From: Bacteroidota bacterium
GTDB lineage: Bacteria; Bacteroidota; Bacteroidia; B-17B0; Aurantibacillaceae
DNA: 64,000 nt
Assembly: GCA_030684395.1 (NCBI GenBank)
Contig: JAUXTT010000011.1
Coordinates: 124,001-188,000 of the forward strand
Direction: 5' to 3'
Shown here: positions 26,935 to 35,349 of the stretch, piece after piece
How the letters are laid out: every line of letters starts with the position of its first letter
Position numbering within the stretch: position 1 is the first letter of the stretch
Program-made: the position numbers and the translations under genes
Notes under the pieces: model-generated
What the model saw: only the letters and a program-made list of their open reading frames with translations
What the model was told of the DNA's origin: nothing
The model's database searches: none

Positions 26935-26968
26935 AAAACGCCTCAACCGTTGTTGATTGAGGCGTTTT
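26935..26968 (-). terminator. Terminator downstream of enolase
   Basis: A perfect 12-bp stem, AAAACGCCTCAA (26935-26946) with TTGAGGCGTTTT (26957-26968), lies just past the eno stop and is T-rich on both strands. Confidence 0.85.
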
Positions 26969-26989
26969 AAAATCGTTAATTCAAACACA

Positions 26990-28288
<1,299 letters not shown>

Positions 28289-28315
28289 TTAGATTTATGA
28301 TTTCAGATTTATGAA

Positions 28316-28963
28316 TTATTTTTTAGCGTCTGCAAGGAATGTTGCCAAACCCGAATCAGTTAAAGGATGTTTCAATAAGGCTGTAATTGCGCTCAACGGG
28401 CAAGTTACAACATCAGCTCCAATAGTAGCACACTCAATAATATGCATTGGGTGACGAACAGATGCCGCTAAAATTTCAGTTGCAAAACCATAGTTATCAT
28501 AGATCACACGGATGTCTTCGATCAAACGAAGTCCGTCAGTACTAATATCATCCAAACGGCCAACAAACGGAGAAACATAAGATGCCCCTGCTTTTGCTGC
28601 TAATAAAGCCTGTCCTGCAGAAAACACCAATGTACAATTAGTGCGGATTCCTTTTTCAGAAAAATATTTTATTGCTTTAATTCCTTCTTTGATCATAGGA
28701 ACTTTAACAACTATTTGAGGATGTAGTTCCGCAAACTCTTCTCCTTCTTTGATCATACCATCAAAGTCGGTAGCAATAACTTCCGCACTTACGTCACCAT
28801 CTACAATGTTGCAGATATCTACGTAATGTTTCATAATTGCATCTTTTCCTTTAATGCCTTCTTTTGCCATTAAGGACGGATTGGTAGTTACACCATCTAA
28901 AATTCCTAACTCCTGCGCTTCTTTAATTTGAGCAAGGTTAGCTGTATCGATAAAAAACTTCAT
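28316..28963 (-). CDS. tal: Transaldolase (small TalC type)
   Basis: The 215-aa TIM-barrel aldolase has the Schiff-base Lys87 in VVKVPM. The related fructose-6-phosphate aldolases carry Gln and Tyr at two active-site positions; here they are Glu61 (SAEV) and Phe133 (SPFVGR), which points to true transaldolase activity in the pentose phosphate pathway. NPSLMAKEG and [14 protein letters not shown] match the family. It precedes eno, linking sugar-phosphate steps. Confidence 0.92.
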   Translation of the reverse strand: MKFFIDTANLAQIKEAQELGILDGVTTNPSLMAKEGIKGKDAIMKHYVDICNIVDGDVSAEVIATDFDGMIKEGEEFAELHPQIVVKVPMIKEGIKAIKYFSEKGIRTNCTLVFSAGQALLAAKAGASYVSPFVGRLDDISTDGLRLIEDIRVIYDNYGFATEILAASVRHPMHIIECATIGADVVTCPLSAITALLKHPLTDSGLATFLADAKK

Positions 28964-29129
28964 AAGTAGATATTTGTTGTTTAGTAGAAAATTTCGTGTT
29001 GAGAGTCTAAATGTACTTGGTTTGCCTGTAATGGAAGAATTAAATAATTAACAAAATATTAAGTACTTACCAAAAGTCTGCAATTCAGCCTACAAAGCTT
29101 GCTCAGTATCGAAATACTAAAATAATTGG

Positions 29130-29137
29130 TACTTTTG
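29130..29137 (+). promoter_or_regulatory. -7 element for the TPR/SUI1 operon
   Basis: TACTTTTG, 8 bp before the ATG at 29146, implying a nearly leaderless mRNA. Confidence 0.5.
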
Positions 29138-29145
29138 AAGTATAT

Positions 29146-30267
29146 ATGTCAAGGAGTCTTTCTTCCATATTCATTGTTTGTGTTCTGATCTGTGTTTCTG
29201 CGGGAATATATGCCCAGGATCCCGAAAAGACGGATAGTCTATTGGAAAACTATTTTGCTTCTCTACCAAACGACACAAATAAAGTAAATCAACTTTATAA
29301 ATCAGGATTTGATCTTAGAACAAAAGATATAAATGCTGCATTTAAGTACGCAGCCGCTTGTATGCTTACGGCTAAAGAATGTAAGAGCGATAAACACCTT
29401 GCAAAAGCAAATAATTTATTGGGTGTTTTAAATTTCAGAACCGGGAAACTGGATAAAGCTTTGCAATATCATACTGCCGCACTTTCTTTAAGAGAAAAAA
29501 TAAAAGACGAAGAAGGAATTGCATTCAGTAAACTAAACATTGCGAATATTTATTCCGATCAAAATTTAAAACAAAAAGCGGAAGCTCTTTACCTGGAGGC
29601 GATGCAGCTATTCAATAAAGTAGGTAATAAAAAATTACTGGCTAATACGTTAAATAACATTGGCATCATTCAATTTGAAAAGAAGGCATATAAAACCGCT
29701 GAAAATTATTTCAGGCAAGCATTAAAAATTGGTGAAGAACTAAATGATTATGAACTGAAAGCCTTTACATACAATAACCTTGGAACAGTTTATGAGAATT
29801 TAAAAGACTTCGTAAATGCAAAAATATATTTTGAAGAAGCCCTGGAGTTGAGAGAATTAATGGGAAATGAGATCGAGCAGGTTGATACTTATATCAACAT
29901 TGCCTCCACATCTTTCGAACTTAAAAATTACAAGCAGTCGAAAGAGTTTTTATTTAAAGCTTTGCAGATTAGTAATACAAATGAATACTCGGAAGGAAAT
30001 CTATCCATCTACAATTTCTTGAAAGACATTTATATTGTGGAGAACAAATATGATTCTGCACTTTATTACCAAACTAAGTACTACGAATTAAAAGAAAGTC
30101 TTCTTGCAAATAGTGATATGGAAAACGATGTGCCTCAAAAGGAATTTATAATTGATGATTCGGAAAACAGGGAGTTAAAAAAAGAAAACCATTTATTAAA
30201 ATACCTGATCGGTGTTTTAGCCGTGTTTTTAGTAATTTTATTTGTGGCACTAAAACGATTGAAATAA
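29146..30267 (+). CDS. Exported TPR-repeat protein with C-terminal membrane anchor
   Basis: The 373-aa protein has a signal peptide (IFIVCVLICVSAGIYAQ), about six TPR motifs (for example NLLGVLNFRTGKLDKALQYH, NNIGIIQFEKKAYKTAENYF, NNLGTVYENLKDFVNAKIYF), a spacer with helical ENRELKKENHLL, and one C-terminal membrane helix (YLIGVLAVFLVILFVAL). This is the sensor-like half of many Bacteroidota TPR signalling proteins but lacks a kinase or HTH domain. Its stop overlaps the SUI1 gene start (TAATG). Confidence 0.82.
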   Translation: MSRSLSSIFIVCVLICVSAGIYAQDPEKTDSLLENYFASLPNDTNKVNQLYKSGFDLRTKDINAAFKYAAACMLTAKECKSDKHLAKANNLLGVLNFRTGKLDKALQYHTAALSLREKIKDEEGIAFSKLNIANIYSDQNLKQKAEALYLEAMQLFNKVGNKKLLANTLNNIGIIQFEKKAYKTAENYFRQALKIGEELNDYELKAFTYNNLGTVYENLKDFVNAKIYFEEALELRELMGNEIEQVDTYINIASTSFELKNYKQSKEFLFKALQISNTNEYSEGNLSIYNFLKDIYIVENKYDSALYYQTKYYELKESLLANSDMENDVPQKEFIIDDSENRELKKENHLLKYLIGVLAVFLVILFVALKRLK

Positions 30268-30626
30268 TGAGTAAAAAAGACCCTTCGACAGGCTCAGGGC
30301 GAGCAAAAAAGGACATTGTATATAGTACAAACCCCGATTTTCAATTTAACTACGAAGAAGAGGAAGCGAATGAAACCTTGGCTCCTAATCAGCAACAATT
30401 AAAAGTTTATCTGGACCGTTTAGGCGGTGGAAAAATGTTAAGTCGTGTAAATGGTTTTATTGGTAAACAAGAAGATCTTGAAGCTTTGGGAAAATTACTC
30501 AAACAAAAATGTGGAGTTGGTGGAACCGTGAAGGATGGAGAAATATTAATACAAGGCGAACACCGGGATAAAATAGTTGATATACTTACTAAAGCGGGGT
30601 ACAAAGCCAAAAAGGCTGGGGGATAG
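30267..30626 (+). CDS. SUI1/eIF1-like translation factor (YciH family)
   Basis: The 119-aa protein has a C-terminal SUI1 domain (LKVYLDRLGGGKMLSRVNGF ... CGVGGTVKDGEILIQGEHRD). SUI1 proteins are translation fidelity or start-selection factors in eukaryotes and archaea; bacterial YciH relatives have poorly defined roles. Residues 5-11 are DPSTGSG, encoded by a dispersed repeat inserted right after the start codon, in the same phase as in the 23028 gene. Translation is coupled to the TPR gene. Confidence 0.85.
   Translation: MSKKDPSTGSGRAKKDIVYSTNPDFQFNYEEEEANETLAPNQQQLKVYLDRLGGGKMLSRVNGFIGKQEDLEALGKLLKQKCGVGGTVKDGEILIQGEHRDKIVDILTKAGYKAKKAGG
30279..30300. repeat. Palindromic repeat inside the SUI1 gene
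   Basis: Reverse-complement copy of 23162-23183 (core CCCTTCGACAGGCTCAGGG), read as DPSTGSG four codons after the ATG. Confidence 0.85.
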
Positions 30627-30734
30627 ACGCAAGACTGTAAGACACAAGATGCAAGACAGTTTTCGATTTTAGTAATTGGCTAATAGCTAAAATAGAGCGT
30701 CTTGGTTCTTGTGTCTTAACTCTAACATCCTTGG
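30627..30734. repeat. Hairpin repeat of the GACGCAAGAC / GCGTCTT family
   Basis: AGACGCAAGACTGTAAGACA and the following CAAGATGCAAGACAG pair imperfectly with the right arm at 30707-30730 (GCGTCTTGGTTCTTGTGTCT), which also matches 22996-23029. Confidence 0.6.
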
Positions 30735-30834
30735 TATACCAAAGCCCCCGAAAAGATAACGGGACTTTAATTTCCTGGTTTTAGTGCCGCTAAAAAAAAC
30801 AGCAGAAATTTTGTACATTTAACCTCATTCAATC

Positions 30835-31512
30835 ATGGAAGAATTTATAAAATATTCCGTTATCATTCACGTTATTGCAGGCTGTATTGCTTTGCTTAGT
30901 GGATTGGGTGCATTTTTACTTCGTAACAATACAAAAAAGCACCGACCTTTTGGAAAGATTTACTTTTGGTGTATGACCATTATTTTTGTTACTTCCCTTT
31001 ACGTTTCCTTTTATAAAGAGATCTGGTTCCTGCTTTTTGTTTCTGTATTCTCTTATTACTCCTGCATTGTTGCTTTCCGCTCATTGAAATTAAAAAAATT
31101 ACACCTCGATCAAAAGCCAAAAGCTATAGATTGGTTTATAGAAATAATGAATGTACTTTTTAATACAAGTTTTATCATTTTTGGAATTTTAATATTTAAA
31201 AATCACAGTGATTTTAGCATCATTTGTTTTGTATTTGCAGGACTGGGTTTAACTGCATCTTATTCCAGTATCAAACGTTTTCGGGGTAAAATTGTTCATA
31301 AAAACTACTGGCTCATTGGACATATCGGTGGTATGATGGGAAGTTATATCGGAGCGTTCACAGCCTTTTTAGTTAATAATAACGGAAGGTGGATTCATGC
31401 CCCTGAGATAATAGCCTGGTTAGGGCCAACAGTAGTTTTTGTACCTTTCCTTTTTTATGAAACCCGGAAATACAAAAAATCTATGGTAACGCCATTAGAC
31501 AAAGAGAAGTGA
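30835..31512 (+). CDS. Polytopic membrane protein of unknown function
   Basis: The 225-aa protein has about seven hydrophobic segments (VIIHVIAGCIALLSGLGAFL, FWCMTIIFVTSLYVSF and others) with conserved His residues in HVIAG, KKHRPFGK and GHIGGMMGS. The layout recalls DUF2306-like membrane proteins of Bacteroidota, a tentative match. Function unknown. It is followed 7 bp later by an S41 peptidase gene, so they may form one operon. Confidence 0.7.
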   Translation: MEEFIKYSVIIHVIAGCIALLSGLGAFLLRNNTKKHRPFGKIYFWCMTIIFVTSLYVSFYKEIWFLLFVSVFSYYSCIVAFRSLKLKKLHLDQKPKAIDWFIEIMNVLFNTSFIIFGILIFKNHSDFSIICFVFAGLGLTASYSSIKRFRGKIVHKNYWLIGHIGGMMGSYIGAFTAFLVNNNGRWIHAPEIIAWLGPTVVFVPFLFYETRKYKKSMVTPLDKEK

Positions 31513-31519
31513 GTAATCA

Positions 31520-32971
31520 ATGAATTTATTAAGAAAAATAGTTCTCGTAATATGTTTGTGTTTTGCGATTATTGGCAAGGCGCAGATAGATACTTCTATT
31601 CTTTCAAAACAATATTCCGTTAAACAATTGCGTGAAGATTTGGACTTTTTAGAAAAACGTCTTACTAAATTTCATCCTGACCCTTATCATTATATCAGTA
31701 AAGATTCACTTCACTTATTTGTAGAAGAAATTAAAAAACAAATTACGGCTCCTCTAAATGAGTTTCAATTCCGTTTTCTCACACGGCAAATTGTTGCTAA
31801 AATAGGTTGCGGTCATACCGTAGTAAGTGCTTCTAAAAAATACATTAAAGCTGTAGACAAATACAATCGTCCCGTTTTTCCGGTTGATGTTTGGTTACTT
31901 GATACCAACAGAATTTTTGTTCGTGACTATTTATTAAATGATTCTTTACTAAAAAAAGGCGATGAGATCTTGAGTATTGATGGACGTAGTTCAATTGAAA
32001 TAATGAAGCGCGTAAAGAGCTGTTTTGCCAGCGACGGATTTAATGAAACCTACAAAAAACAAAATTTACAACGAGATCGATTCCGTTATTTTTATGCGTC
32101 TGCTTACTCTTATAAAACAACTTACAAGGTAGAAGTACAAACATTACATGGAGAAACTAAAATAGTTGAACTTAAGTGTATGTATTCAGGTGTAGATACT
32201 ATGAAGATTATCCTTCCGCACGATACAACAATCATCTACAGAAACACACGTGCCATCTTTAAAAAAGACCCAACCGATAAAAGCATAGCGATTATTGATA
32301 TAAACAACTTTCTTGGAAAAAAATGGAGAAAATTTACACGTAAAACATTTAAGTATTTAAAAAAGCATCCTGAAGTAACCAACTTAGTAATTGATTTGCG
32401 TGATAATGGTGGAGGACGCGTATCCAAAGGAACCTACCTTATGAAATATCTCATTGATAAACCATTCTCTTATTCGTTTGGAAGAAAACCCAATTTACTG
32501 GTATTGGATCCACGCATTAAAATAAATGTATTCTCGCGACTTACCAATTTTGGTTTTTTGTTTTGTTTACCATCTCATGTAAAAAAAGGAAAATGGATGC
32601 ACCTATTTTTTAGTCTCCCAAAAAAACGAAAAGGTTTTAAGGGAAAGATCTTTGTTCTGACCAACGGGCGTTCCTTTTCTATGTCGGGAATGGCGAGTAG
32701 CTATTTAAAATACAAAGCCAATGCAACAATTATTGGAGAAGAGACGGGAGGCACACTAACTGGCAGCAATGCCATGCTAAGCGGAACCGTAGTTTTACCC
32801 AATACCAAAACGCAGATCATTGTTCCATTGTACCACATTCATCATCAGGTAAAAGTTCCTGATACCAAAAGAGGTTTAATGCCTGATTTTCCTGTTCAGT
32901 ATGGCATTGATGACCTTCTGAAGAAAAAGGATCTGGAGATGGAAAAAGTGCGGGAATTGATCAAAAAATGA
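31520..32971 (+). CDS. S41 family (C-terminal processing) peptidase, exported
   Basis: The 483-aa protein has a signal peptide (LRKIVLVICLCFAIIGKAQ), a helical N-terminal part, a PDZ-like segment (LLKKGDEILSIDGRSSIEIM), and an S41 protease core with VTNLVIDLRDNGGG and the catalytic region LTNGRSFSMSGMASSYLKY (Ser nucleophile in FSMSG) followed by IGEETGGTLTGSN. It probably cleaves envelope proteins; the substrate is unknown. Confidence 0.85.
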   Translation: MNLLRKIVLVICLCFAIIGKAQIDTSILSKQYSVKQLREDLDFLEKRLTKFHPDPYHYISKDSLHLFVEEIKKQITAPLNEFQFRFLTRQIVAKIGCGHTVVSASKKYIKAVDKYNRPVFPVDVWLLDTNRIFVRDYLLNDSLLKKGDEILSIDGRSSIEIMKRVKSCFASDGFNETYKKQNLQRDRFRYFYASAYSYKTTYKVEVQTLHGETKIVELKCMYSGVDTMKIILPHDTTIIYRNTRAIFKKDPTDKSIAIIDINNFLGKKWRKFTRKTFKYLKKHPEVTNLVIDLRDNGGGRVSKGTYLMKYLIDKPFSYSFGRKPNLLVLDPRIKINVFSRLTNFGFLFCLPSHVKKGKWMHLFFSLPKKRKGFKGKIFVLTNGRSFSMSGMASSYLKYKANATIIGEETGGTLTGSNAMLSGTVVLPNTKTQIIVPLYHIHHQVKVPDTKRGLMPDFPVQYGIDDLLKKKDLEMEKVRELIKK

Positions 32972-33055
32972 TTTTAAATTCAAATTTTAACTCTCTATTA
33001 TTTAATCCAAGTACATACTTTGTGTGAATTCACAAATCCTCCTTTTTGAATTAAT

Positions 33056-33194
33056 TATATGTTTTTGCATATAAAACTTGTAATTTTGTACAAATTATAT
33101 GCTTTTACATATAAAACTTGCAAAATTATACAAATTATATGCTTTTACATATAAAAAATTGTACTTTTGTATAAGTTATATGTAAAAGCATATA
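33056..33194. promoter_or_regulatory. Four-fold palindromic operator array of the hipBST operon
   Basis: Four copies of the 18-bp palindrome TATATG-N6-CATATA lie at 33056-33073, 33096-33113, 33136-33153 and 33177-33194, spaced 40, 40 and 41 bp. Spacers are TTTTTG, CTTTTA, CTTTTA and TAAAAG, so the last is inverted. A -7 element TACTTTTG (33162-33169) lies between the third and fourth, and a second one TAATTTTG at about 33081. The last palindrome ends 7 bp before the hipB ATG. The pattern fits HipB autorepression. Confidence 0.85.
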
Positions 33195-33201
33195 AAAAAA
33201 T

Positions 33202-33450
33202 ATGAAAACCTTAGCTGAATTCGTAAAAGCAGAAAGAAAAAAATCCAAACTCAGTCAAGCTGAATTTGCTGAACGTGCAGGCGTTGCTTTAACAGTTGTC
33301 CGGAAAATAGAGCAAAGCAAAGGCAATTTGAATCTCGAAAAAGCCAATCAGGTTTTAAAAATGTTCGGACATGAGTTGGCTCCGGTAAGCATCAAAGAAT
33401 TAGCAAAAAAAAATGGACTAAACAATGAGACAAGCAGAGATATACTATAA
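33202..33450 (+). CDS. hipB: HipB-type XRE-family antitoxin / repressor
   Basis: The 82-aa helix-turn-helix protein (KLSQAEFAERAGVALTVVRKIEQ) is the DNA-binding part of a toxin-antitoxin system. HipB dimers bind palindromic operators; here four such palindromes lie immediately upstream, so it should repress its own operon. The gene overlaps the next, hipS, by 26 bp. Its C-terminal tail (AKKNGLNNETSRDIL) may contact the partners. Confidence 0.88.
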   Translation: MKTLAEFVKAERKKSKLSQAEFAERAGVALTVVRKIEQSKGNLNLEKANQVLKMFGHELAPVSIKELAKKNGLNNETSRDIL

Positions 33451-33757
33451 AGATGCTTTAGCAGGCATTCTCTCCGAGACAGATGGTGGTGAATATACTT
33501 TTGTTTACGATGCAAATTATATGGTAAAGTATCCAAAACAATTTATCACCTTCACTATGCCTGTTAGCGAAAAAGTCTATACTGAAAAACGATTGTTTCC
33601 ATTCTTTGAAGGCCTGATTCCGGAAGGGTGGTTATTAGACATAGCATCTAAAAGTTGGAAAATAAACAGAAATGATCGCATGGGGTTACTCTTAGCCTGT
33701 TGTCATAATTGTATAGGTGCAGTAAGCGTTAAACCAATTACTAAAGAAGATGAGTAA
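33425..33757 (+). CDS. hipS: HipS-like protein (separate HipA N-subdomain)
   Basis: The 110-aa protein matches only the N-terminal subdomain 1 of HipA (YKDALAGILSE, FEGLIPEGWLLDIASKSWKI, RMGLLLACCHNCIGAVSV). In classical HipA this is fused to the kinase; here it is a separate gene, as in the hipBST system of E. coli O127, where HipS, not HipB, is the antitoxin that neutralises HipT. That role is inferred from organisation and length. It overlaps hipB by 26 bp and hipT by 8 bp. Confidence 0.85.
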   Translation: MRQAEIYYKDALAGILSETDGGEYTFVYDANYMVKYPKQFITFTMPVSEKVYTEKRLFPFFEGLIPEGWLLDIASKSWKINRNDRMGLLLACCHNCIGAVSVKPITKEDE

Positions 33758-34700
33758 GAAGTGTTTATATTGTTATAAAGCTATTGATGAGTCAATAGAA
33801 GGAGACTTTCATGAAAAGTGCAGTCAGGAATTTTTCGGAATGAAACAAGCACCCCTACTGACTTACTCATTTGATCAAATGGCTGAATTAGCAAAAAATG
33901 TTGTCGAAAGAAGCGTTGCTGTTCCGGGTGTCCAGCCAAAGCTATCTTTATCATTGGTGAAAGAAACATTAGCAAATGGATCTGCGGGTCGTTTAACTGT
34001 TGTTGGTGCATTGGGGGGTAATTACATTTTAAAACCGCCATCGGAAGATTATAAAGAAATGCCACAAAACGAGCATGTAACTATGCGCATTGCTGAAGCT
34101 TTCGGAATGCGTACGGTTAAATCAAGTTTAATAAGATTACAGTCAGGCGAATTAGCATACATCACCAAACGGATTGATCGAACGGCAAAAGGAGAGAAAA
34201 TTCACATGATTGATATGTTCCAGATTTTAGAAGCGTTTGATAAATACAAAAGCTCCATGGAGAAAGTGGGTAAAGCTTTAGGTGAATATTCTGATGATAC
34301 CTTATTAGATAAGCTTTATTTTTTTGAGTTAAGCATTTTTAGCTACCTAACCGGAAACAACGATATGCATCTGAAAAATTTCTCTATGATAAATATGGGC
34401 ACAAAATGGGCTTTATCTCCGGCTTATGACCTGCTAAATGTAAATATTGTAAATGCACAGGATACAGAAGAACTTGCACTTACTTTGGAAGGAAAAAAGA
34501 AAAGGTTGAGAAAAGATCATTTTGAAAGGTTTGGGAAAGGTCTGGATCTTACAGATAAACAAATTGAAGGTGCGTTTAAACGCTTTATACAAAAAAAAAC
34601 AACGGCCATACAATGGATAGATAATTCCTTTTTATCAGATGATTTTAAAGATAAGTACAAGGCTATACTCGAGCAAAGGTATACGGTGCTGTCTCGATAA
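33750..34700 (+). CDS. hipT: HipT-like kinase toxin
   Basis: The 316-aa protein has an N-terminal CxxC zinc-finger-like segment (CLYCYKAIDE ... FHEKC), the Gly-rich loop SVAVPGVQPKLS (residues 55-66), ATP-binding Lys95 (YILKPP), catalytic NNDMHLKN (Asp205) and metal-binding Asp227 (SPAYDLLN). It is a HipA-type Ser/Thr kinase lacking the N-subdomain, which is HipS. HipT of E. coli O127 phosphorylates tryptophanyl-tRNA synthetase; the target here is unproven. In place of the SxS autophosphorylation motif before GVQPKL it has A57-V-P59. Confidence 0.87.
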   Translation: MSKKCLYCYKAIDESIEGDFHEKCSQEFFGMKQAPLLTYSFDQMAELAKNVVERSVAVPGVQPKLSLSLVKETLANGSAGRLTVVGALGGNYILKPPSEDYKEMPQNEHVTMRIAEAFGMRTVKSSLIRLQSGELAYITKRIDRTAKGEKIHMIDMFQILEAFDKYKSSMEKVGKALGEYSDDTLLDKLYFFELSIFSYLTGNNDMHLKNFSMINMGTKWALSPAYDLLNVNIVNAQDTEELALTLEGKKKRLRKDHFERFGKGLDLTDKQIEGAFKRFIQKKTTAIQWIDNSFLSDDFKDKYKAILEQRYTVLSR

Positions 34701-34787
34701 AGTAACCAAATAGTAAGGTACCGAGCTACTATTTTTAGTAAAATCAAGTACAGTAGAACTTAATTCGAATCAAAAATCACTTAATTT

Positions 34788-34817
34788 TTGGAGTTTTTCA
34801 AAAAAGATGTATATTTG
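34788..34817 (+). promoter_or_regulatory. Promoter for the rimP-nusA-infB operon
   Basis: TTG (34788-34790), 19-bp spacer, TATATTTG (34810-34817), a near-ideal Bacteroidetes promoter 59 bp before the rimP start. Confidence 0.65.
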
Positions 34818-34840
34818 CACTCGAAAATAAAAAACAAACG

Positions 34841-34867
34841 AAAGAGGGGACCTAAAGTCCCCTCTTT
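34841..34867 (+). terminator. Hairpin in the rimP leader (possible attenuator)
   Basis: A perfect 11-bp stem, AAAGAGGGGAC (34841-34851) with GTCCCCTCTTT (34857-34867), 5-nt loop, is followed by CTTTACACA and the rimP ATG at 34877. It lies between the promoter and the start codon, so it would be part of the mRNA leader. Confidence 0.6.
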
Positions 34868-34876
34868 CTTTACACA

Positions 34877-35341
34877 ATGATCAGCGAAAAACAAATACGA
34901 AAAATAGTAGAAGCACATTTTATTGACACCGACCGTTTTGTGGTTGCTATTAATGTAAGTAAGAATAATCGTATCGAAGTATTGATAGATGGCATGACAA
35001 ATATTGCTATTAAGGATTGTGTTGCATTGAGCAGATACATTGAATCGAACTTAGACAGGGAAACAGAAGATTTTGAATTAATGGTTTCTTCTTCGGGTAT
35101 TGATGAAGGTTTGGTGCTTGATAAACAATACATTAAAAATGTTGGACGTGAAGTTGATATTGTAAAAACAGACGGTGCTGAACTAAACGGAGTTTTAACC
35201 GCGTTTGCAAACGACACTGTTGAGATTGAAAGTACAAGAGTAGAAAAGAACGAAAAAGGGAAAAAACAAACAATAAAAGAACAAATAACAATTCCTTTAC
35301 ATGATATAAAGGAAACAAAATTAGTTTTATCATTTAAATAA
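34877..35341 (+). CDS. rimP: Ribosome maturation factor RimP
   Basis: The 154-aa protein of the RimP family assists 30S subunit assembly. Features: an alpha/beta N-terminal domain (NRIEVLIDGMTNIAIKDCVALSRYIESNL), the conserved LMVSSSGIDEGL segment (family: VSSPGxxRxL), and a C-terminal Sm-like domain (VKTDGAELNGVLTAF). The gene is first in the conserved rimP-nusA-infB cluster, 8 bp before nusA. Its promoter and leader hairpin lie upstream. Confidence 0.93.
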   Translation: MISEKQIRKIVEAHFIDTDRFVVAINVSKNNRIEVLIDGMTNIAIKDCVALSRYIESNLDRETEDFELMVSSSGIDEGLVLDKQYIKNVGREVDIVKTDGAELNGVLTAFANDTVEIESTRVEKNEKGKKQTIKEQITIPLHDIKETKLVLSFK

Positions 35342-35349
35342 ACACAGCT

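Noticed and set aside
33056-33194. Regularly spaced repeats as a CRISPR array
   Set aside because: The 40-bp units are palindromic operators upstream of hipB; the intervening sequences are themselves repeated rather than unique spacers, and no cas genes are present.
33425-34700. Frameshifted hipA gene
   Set aside because: The two parts each have their own start, the second has an extra N-terminal CxxC segment, and the overlap is the short type seen in operons, so a natural hipS-hipT split is more likely.
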